A stretch of DNA of 17,635 nt from an uncultured cyanobacterium (lineage in GTDB: Bacteria; Cyanobacteriota; Cyanobacteriia; Cyanobacteriales; Geitlerinemataceae), in the NCBI GenBank assembly GCA_937121005.1, contig CAKZKB010000117.1, positions 1-17,635 of the forward strand. Direction: 5' to 3'. The translations under genes were made by a program, and so were the position numbers. How positions within the stretch are numbered: position 1 is the first letter of the stretch; every line of letters starts with the position of its first letter. The notes beneath the pieces were generated by a model. It was not told where the DNA came from. It saw only the letters and a list, made by a program, of their open reading frames with translations, and made no database searches. Shown in pieces: positions 14,628 to 17,635 of this stretch.

Positions 14628-15956
14628 ATGGTTTGGCCAGAGGGACACCAACTGCAAAACGGCAAGTACACTATCGATGAGGTTATCGGGCAAGGCGGCT
14701 TTGGCATCACGTACAAGGCGCGTCACCGACACCTGAACTCGTTTGTCGTCATCAAAACCCCCAACGAATATCTCAAACACGATCCCGAATACGAAAAGTA
14801 CGTGCGGCGGTTCGTCAAAGAGGCGCAAATGCTCGAAAATCTATGTCAGGAACCGCACCCGCACATCGTCCGCACCCGCGATTTGTTTGAAGAACCCGGA
14901 ACCCGCCCCGGAGAAAGAGGAACCCACTGCTTGGTAATGGATTTCGTACCGGGGGAAACCCTCATGGAAGCGGTGCGACGCAGGGGGAAACGACCGGAAG
15001 CGGAAGCAGTGCGCTACGTGCGACAAATTGGCGAGGCGCTGGCGTGGGTACATCGGGCGGGTTTAGTGCATCGCGATGCTCATCCGGGCAATATCATTTT
15101 ACGCCAAGATGGGCGCACTTTGGGCATAAAAAAGGCGATTCTGATTGATTTTCGTTTTGCCAAAGAATTGACTCCAGCGTTCCCAACTACGATGGGAAAA
15201 GGAGGGAATAAAGTATTTGCACCTTATGAACAGTTGACCCAAGGCAGTCGCAAACCCGTTGCCGATATCTATTGCTTGGCGGCAACCTTTTATTACGTGC
15301 TGACGGGAGAATGTCCACCAACCTCTTTGGAGCGAAAGCTACATGAGGAACCGTTTGTCGAGCCTCAGCAAATTGTTCCGGGAATTAGTGATAATGTGAA
15401 TCGGGCAATTCTAGAGGGGATGGAGTTGGAGCCAGAAAATCGCCCCCAGTCTATGGAGGAATGGTTGCAGTTGTTGGAGATTTCCAGAGCTGAGCCAATT
15501 CGCTGGAGACTTGAAAAACGGAACAGATCAAAGAAGCGAAAAATACAAGCTGATAGGTTATCCTTATTACCTTTAGTTGCTATTATCGTTATATATGGAG
15601 TTATTGGAGGTACTTTAGCGACCGCATCTTCCCCTTGGTACGCCTGGGCTGGGGCTGTAGTTTTGCCTATAGTTTGGGCTGTATCCTTTGTGTATCCTAG
15701 TGATTGGAATTTGGCTATGGCTGGATTTATTTCTATAGCTTTGGGTGTAGCTTTGGTTTGGACTGGAAATAGAGTTTTAATCGGGATTGTAGGTTTATTG
15801 GGTAGTGTGAGTTCAATTTTGGCTATAGTTCCGATGGTAATCCAGCAAAGCAGATTAGATAGATACTTGAAATTATGGCACACTTATCTAATTTTTACGG
15901 GTCTATCTGTCTTGGGTTTGGGTTTAGGTGCGTTAGTGGTTTTTGCTTTACAGTAA
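14628..15956 (+). CDS. Ser/Thr protein kinase 2, atypical motifs, five C-terminal membrane spans
   Basis: Starting at MVWPEG (14628), the product is 442 residues. The kinase domain spans about 14-285: glycine loop GQGGFG (21-26), K43 (VIKTP), E65, catalytic loop HRDAHPGN (148-155) and DFR (174-176). Two positions are unusual: the HRDxK lysine is His152, and the Gly of DFG is Arg176. HRD-Asp150, Asn155 and Asp174 remain, so it may be active, weak or a pseudokinase. A basic linker (297-305) leads to about five hydrophobic helices (312-330, 336-355, 362-379, 383-405, 420-441), unlike the single anchor of kinase 1. The membrane part is visibly AT-richer, and the whole gene lacks CGATCG. A 16-bp gap separates it from xisI, so co-expression is likely. 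Confidence 0.9.
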   Translation: MVWPEGHQLQNGKYTIDEVIGQGGFGITYKARHRHLNSFVVIKTPNEYLKHDPEYEKYVRRFVKEAQMLENLCQEPHPHIVRTRDLFEEPGTRPGERGTHCLVMDFVPGETLMEAVRRRGKRPEAEAVRYVRQIGEALAWVHRAGLVHRDAHPGNIILRQDGRTLGIKKAILIDFRFAKELTPAFPTTMGKGGNKVFAPYEQLTQGSRKPVADIYCLAATFYYVLTGECPPTSLERKLHEEPFVEPQQIVPGISDNVNRAILEGMELEPENRPQSMEEWLQLLEISRAEPIRWRLEKRNRSKKRKIQADRLSLLPLVAIIVIYGVIGGTLATASSPWYAWAGAVVLPIVWAVSFVYPSDWNLAMAGFISIALGVALVWTGNRVLIGIVGLLGSVSSILAIVPMVIQQSRLDRYLKLWHTYLIFTGLSVLGLGLGALVVFALQ

Positions 15957-15958
15957 GT

Positions 15959-15964
15959 GAGGAG
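15959..15964 (+). promoter_or_regulatory. Ribosome-binding site of xisI
   Basis: GAGGAG lies 8 bp before the xisI ATG, in the short gap after kinase 2. It is the clearest Shine-Dalgarno in the window, and it supports translation of xisI from the kinase 2 transcript. Confidence 0.6.
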
Positions 15965-15972
15965 AGCGGCTG

Positions 15973-16332
15973 ATGGATCCCCTAGAAACTTACCGCCAAA
16001 TTATCCGAGATGTCCTTGCCGAGTACACAAAAATTCCCTACTCTATGGGCGAGCTAGAATGCGAAGCGGTCTTCGATGAAACTCGCGATCGCTATCTTTT
16101 AATGACCGTTGGCTGGCACGACGATCGCCGGGTTCACTACTGTCTCGTCCACATCGACATCATCAATGGTAAACTGTGGATACAACGAGATGGCATCGAA
16201 CATGGCATCGCCACCGAACTCGTTGATGCGGGGATTCCTCAATCTGAAATCGTCCTGGCATTTTATCCCGAAAGCGATTCTCCTACGGAGACGCTACGCG
16301 AACGCGCTTTGACCGACTTCGCCCTGTGCTAA
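15973..16332 (+). CDS. xisI: XisI-family protein (fdxN-element excision controlling factor family)
   Basis: The 119-residue product matches XisI proteins: MDPLETYRQIIRDVLAEYTK at the start, then VGWHDDRRVHYCLVHIDII, GKLWIQRDGIEHGIATELVD and GIPQSEIVLAF. In Nostoc, XisI and XisH are needed with the recombinase XisF for excision of the fdxN element, but most cyanobacterial xisH/xisI genes lie far from any such element and their role there is unknown. XisH, usually immediately upstream, is absent. The C-terminus departs from the family: between FYPE and TDFALC, where few residues are expected, about 13 residues (SDSPTETLRERAL) are encoded by a palindromic element. The start is supported by a strong Shine-Dalgarno. 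The gene follows kinase 2 by 16 bp. Confidence 0.88.
   Translation: MDPLETYRQIIRDVLAEYTKIPYSMGELECEAVFDETRDRYLLMTVGWHDDRRVHYCLVHIDIINGKLWIQRDGIEHGIATELVDAGIPQSEIVLAFYPESDSPTETLRERALTDFALC
16279..16306. repeat. Palindromic repeat inside xisI
   Basis: TCTCC-TAC-GGAGA (16279-16291) and CGC-TAC-GCG (16292-16300) form two small stem-loops in a row, followed by AACGCG. CTACGGAGACGCTACGCG resembles a dispersed palindrome that I recall from Nostoc-type genomes. It is read in frame in xisI. Confidence 0.6.
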
Positions 16333-16364
16333 ACTTTTATCGATCGCGATCGCGTTTCCCATGC

Positions 16365-16370
16365 TACAAT
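16365..16370 (+). promoter_or_regulatory. Candidate -10 box (TACAAT) of the frameshifted small gene
   Basis: GCTACAAT lies 26 bp before the ATG at 16397, similar in sequence and spacing to the GCTATACT boxes of the two kinase genes. Confidence 0.35.
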
Positions 16371-16396
16371 CTGAGAAAAGAGACTGAAAGACTGCC

Positions 16397-16626
16397 ATGA
16401 GAAGCGCGATCGCCAAACCCTCTTCCCTCCTGCACGGTATCCAAATCGAACGAGTTGAAGACTTGGATCTGTTTAAGTTTACCGATGCACTTCAGTCGCG
16501 CATGGAAGAACTGTTAGAAAAGAAAAAAGCAAACGCGATCGCGCCTGAAAACAAGAACTCGAATCCATTGGCGAACTCGATCGCATTTTTACCCATATTA
16601 ATGCTATGCTAGCGGCTCGACAATGA
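16397..16626 (+). pseudogene. Frameshifted small gene upstream of an HNH endonuclease remnant
   Basis: The first frame encodes MRSAIAKPSS to about residue 51 (LEKKKANAIAPE) and then becomes meaningless. Moving to the next frame at the A-run 16548-16551 restores sensible sequence: QELESIGELDRIFTHINAML then AARQ, ending at TGA 16624-16626. One lost A would explain it, giving APEKQELESIGEL and a product of about 76 residues. The restored stop overlaps the start of the next frame as ATGA, supporting this as the true end. I recall similar small acidic proteins directly upstream of HNH endonucleases in cyanobacteria, perhaps a partner or antitoxin, but this is memory only. A sequencing indel is an alternative. 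Confidence 0.6.
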
Positions 16627-16694
16627 CCGTCAGACAGCGAGATCGATTTCTGTGCGAGTATTGCCACTCCTCAGAGAAGGACGAAGATAGATAG
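16623..16694 (+). pseudogene. Truncated HNH endonuclease (N-terminal fragment)
   Basis: Only 23 codons: MTVRQRDRFLCEYCHSSEKD then EDR and a stop. The segment RDRFLCEYCHSSE is the typical beginning of a cyanobacterial HNH endonuclease, with the first CxxC zinc pair; the His-Asn-His core and second CxxC should follow but are not found in any frame downstream. The start overlaps the preceding gene by ATGA. The break lies near 16675-16695, and a dispersed repeat begins about 30 bp further on. It is most likely a decayed gene. Confidence 0.6.
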
Positions 16695-16724
16695 AATGCC
16701 TGGTTTTAGAAATGGAGTCGGAAC

Positions 16725-16745
16725 TTTGAATTAGAGCAAGGCGAC
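16725..16745. repeat. TTTGAATTAGAGCAAGGCGAC element
   Basis: A variant of the tail seen at 8944-8964 (TTTGAATTGGAGCGAAGCGAC) and 17430-17450. It lies between the HNH remnant and the 3' end of the minus-strand small gene. Confidence 0.6.
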
Positions 16746-16757
16746 AGGCGATCGCCA

Positions 16758-16955
16758 CTAATCGCAGTTCAACAACCGTTTAGCGCGATCGACTCTCGAC
16801 CGATACAATGGATGCTGGCGCATATTCGCTTCCAACTCTAAAATCATGTCGTCAGCGATCGCAATTAACGCATCCCATCGCTGGTTAAGTTCCTCAAATT
16901 GACGCGATCGCGCTTCAATCTTTTCTAAACTTGGCGAAGGTGGGTACTGACTCAT
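16758..16955 (-). CDS. Small helical protein, unknown
   Basis: 65 residues from the ATG at 16955 (MSQYPPSPSLEKIEARSRQF...). That ATG overlaps the stop of the upstream gene as ATGA, so I prefer it to the ATG at 16967. The protein is charged and predicted helical, with a basic C-terminus (YRSRVDRAKRLLNCD) and no signal or membrane segment. I do not recognise the family. Overlap with its neighbour suggests the two products act together or are made in fixed ratio. Confidence 0.6.
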   Translation of the reverse strand: MSQYPPSPSLEKIEARSRQFEELNQRWDALIAIADDMILELEANMRQHPLYRSRVDRAKRLLNCD

Positions 16956-17296
16956 AATAGATTCCAATCTTGTTTAGCTTCTCGAATTGTCGCCTCCGAA
17001 GCGTTTGCAGTAGCGCTCGCCTCTTCTAGAGAACGATTTAACAATTCTAGCACGGCAGAAGGCGCGACAGGATAAGACTCAGCAATTCTTAACAATAGCG
17101 TATGAAAGCGAGAGTAATAGGTTTCGACTCGTTCTCGAACATTTTGAAGTCGATCGAACTCTGCGATCGCTGCTTCTGTTTCGCCGTAGCGATCGAGAAT
17201 TAGATATGCAGTTGCGACCGCCTCATCAAGGATTCCTAATAGACGTTGCTGGAGAGTTAAAATTGTGGAAATTGTTGCCGGGGATAGTTTAGCCAA
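16952..17296 (-). CDS. Small helical protein, unknown, first gene of an overlapping pair
   Basis: 114 residues from a TTG start at 17296 (MAKLSPATISTILTLQQRLL...). A TAG lies six codons upstream and no ATG or GTG is available in between, so TTG is the best start despite being rare. The protein looks alpha-helical throughout, with an acidic middle (LDRYGETEAAIAEFDRLQNV) and an Ala/Glu-rich C-terminus (LEEASATANASEATIREAKQ). No membrane segment or catalytic motif is seen. It overlaps the following 65-residue gene by ATGA. The size and coupling would suit a toxin-antitoxin or partner pair, but nothing in the sequence shows it. Confidence 0.6.
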   Translation of the reverse strand: MAKLSPATISTILTLQQRLLGILDEAVATAYLILDRYGETEAAIAEFDRLQNVRERVETYYSRFHTLLLRIAESYPVAPSAVLELLNRSLEEASATANASEATIREAKQDWNLL

Positions 17297-17424
17297 GAGA
17301 CCGAGTTTAGACTAAGATGCTACCAGTCAATTGTAAAGCACTATTGTACGCTTGCCAAACTTGCAATCGAATTTTCAACCGTGCTAAGAAGAGACTGACG
17401 ATGTTTCTGTTTCGATCCCTTTTT

Positions 17425-17635
17425 TTAATTTTGAATTGGAGCAACGCGACGCGCTCGTTCCATAATTTCCTCGAACAAAAAGTCGCGCACCAAGGCTTCG
17501 ATTTCTTGCTTGAGGGGGGCGCGATCGTCGGTTAACTCATCGAGGAGTTCGATCGCCCGCGTGTTGCTGCCCGCCGCAGCCGCATTGTACAGGGCCTCGA
17601 GCCAGTCTTGGGGGAGTCCGTGCCAGTTGGCGGCT
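17425..17635 (-). CDS. C-terminal end of a sensor kinase-like protein (5' end outside window)
   Basis: The last 69 codons and the TAA stop (17425-17427) of a minus-strand gene: ANWHGLPQDWLEALYNAAAA, then GSNTRAIELLDELTDDRAPL, then KQEIEALVRDFLFEEIMERA and RRVAPIQN. A tail of the form LP-x-x-W-x-x-AL-x-x-AA followed by helices ending in F-x-F-x-x-I is, as I remember, common at the C-termini of cyanobacterial hybrid histidine kinases after the receiver domains. The final residues APIQN and the stop are encoded by the TTTTGAATTGGAGC repeat, so the original end may have been replaced. Confidence 0.6.
   Translation of the reverse strand, partial: AANWHGLPQDWLEALYNAAAAGSNTRAIELLDELTDDRAPLKQEIEALVRDFLFEEIMERARRVAPIQN
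17429..17450. repeat. TTTTGAATTGGAGCAACGCGAC element
   Basis: The third copy of the TTTGAATTGGAGC element. It covers the last sense codons of the right-edge gene, and the stop codon is at its edge. Confidence 0.65.

Noticed and set aside
16541..16560. Programmed -1 frameshift in the small gene
   Set aside because: The site GCGCCTGAAAAC is not a slippery heptamer in the zero frame, and the downstream HNH gene is truncated, so decay or a sequencing indel is simpler.
16682..16757. Remaining HNH catalytic core after the fragment
   Set aside because: All three forward frames were read; no DH-x-x-P, second CxxC or HNH-like residues appear before the repeat.
17317..17535. Plus-strand 72-codon frame at the right edge
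   Set aside because: It runs antisense through the C-terminal kinase-like frame and the repeat; the minus frame has the coherent protein sequence.

Overview
The window is cyanobacterial. The palindrome GCGATCGC (HIP1) and its core CGATCG occur throughout. The gene content also fits cyanobacteria: a DesA-type acyl-lipid desaturase, a DUF3038/DUF4335 pair, cyanobacterial Ser/Thr kinases starting MVWxxG, DUF4351 and XisI. The intergenic DNA is full of 7-bp tandem repeats and GTAGGGGC-type palindromes, as in many filamentous cyanobacteria. Genus cannot be assigned from this.

Left part (1-6991, all minus strand). A very large sensor protein runs off the left edge; its visible 1043 residues hold eight consecutive PAS modules, and the output domain is outside the window. 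Next come the fatty-acid desaturase gene desA, a 450-bp spacer built of palindromes, a DUF4335 membrane-anchored protein whose C-terminal half is an internal duplication, and its usual partner, a DUF3038 protein. The last two are separated by heptad repeats.

Middle part (7470-12448). This holds mostly housekeeping genes: glyA (plus), a WecA/MraY-type polyprenyl-phosphate sugar-1-phosphate transferase (plus), an OppB/DppB-type ABC permease (minus, convergent, 4-bp spacing), and a two-gene metal-uptake unit. That unit is a small secreted NikL-like protein with CbiM/NikM one base behind it; no CbiQ or CbiO is visible.

Right part (12574-17635). This is an accessory region: an HsdR-N-like PD-(D/E)XK protein, Ser/Thr kinase 1 with a transmembrane anchor, a stand-alone DUF4351 fragment, Ser/Thr kinase 2 with five membrane spans and altered catalytic motifs, a XisI-family gene directly behind kinase 2, a frameshifted small gene overlapping a truncated HNH endonuclease (decayed pair), two small unknown genes overlapping by ATGA (minus), and the C-terminus of what looks like a sensor-kinase protein at the right edge. 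Kinase 2 lies in a roughly 1.6-kb stretch with no CGATCG site, unlike everything around it, which suggests recent acquisition.

No rRNA, tRNA, CRISPR array or complete transposase was recognised. The least ordinary items are kinase 2 with its linked XisI, the palindromic element read in frame inside xisI, the decayed small-protein/HNH pair, and the many unrelated repeats sharing a 7-bp period.
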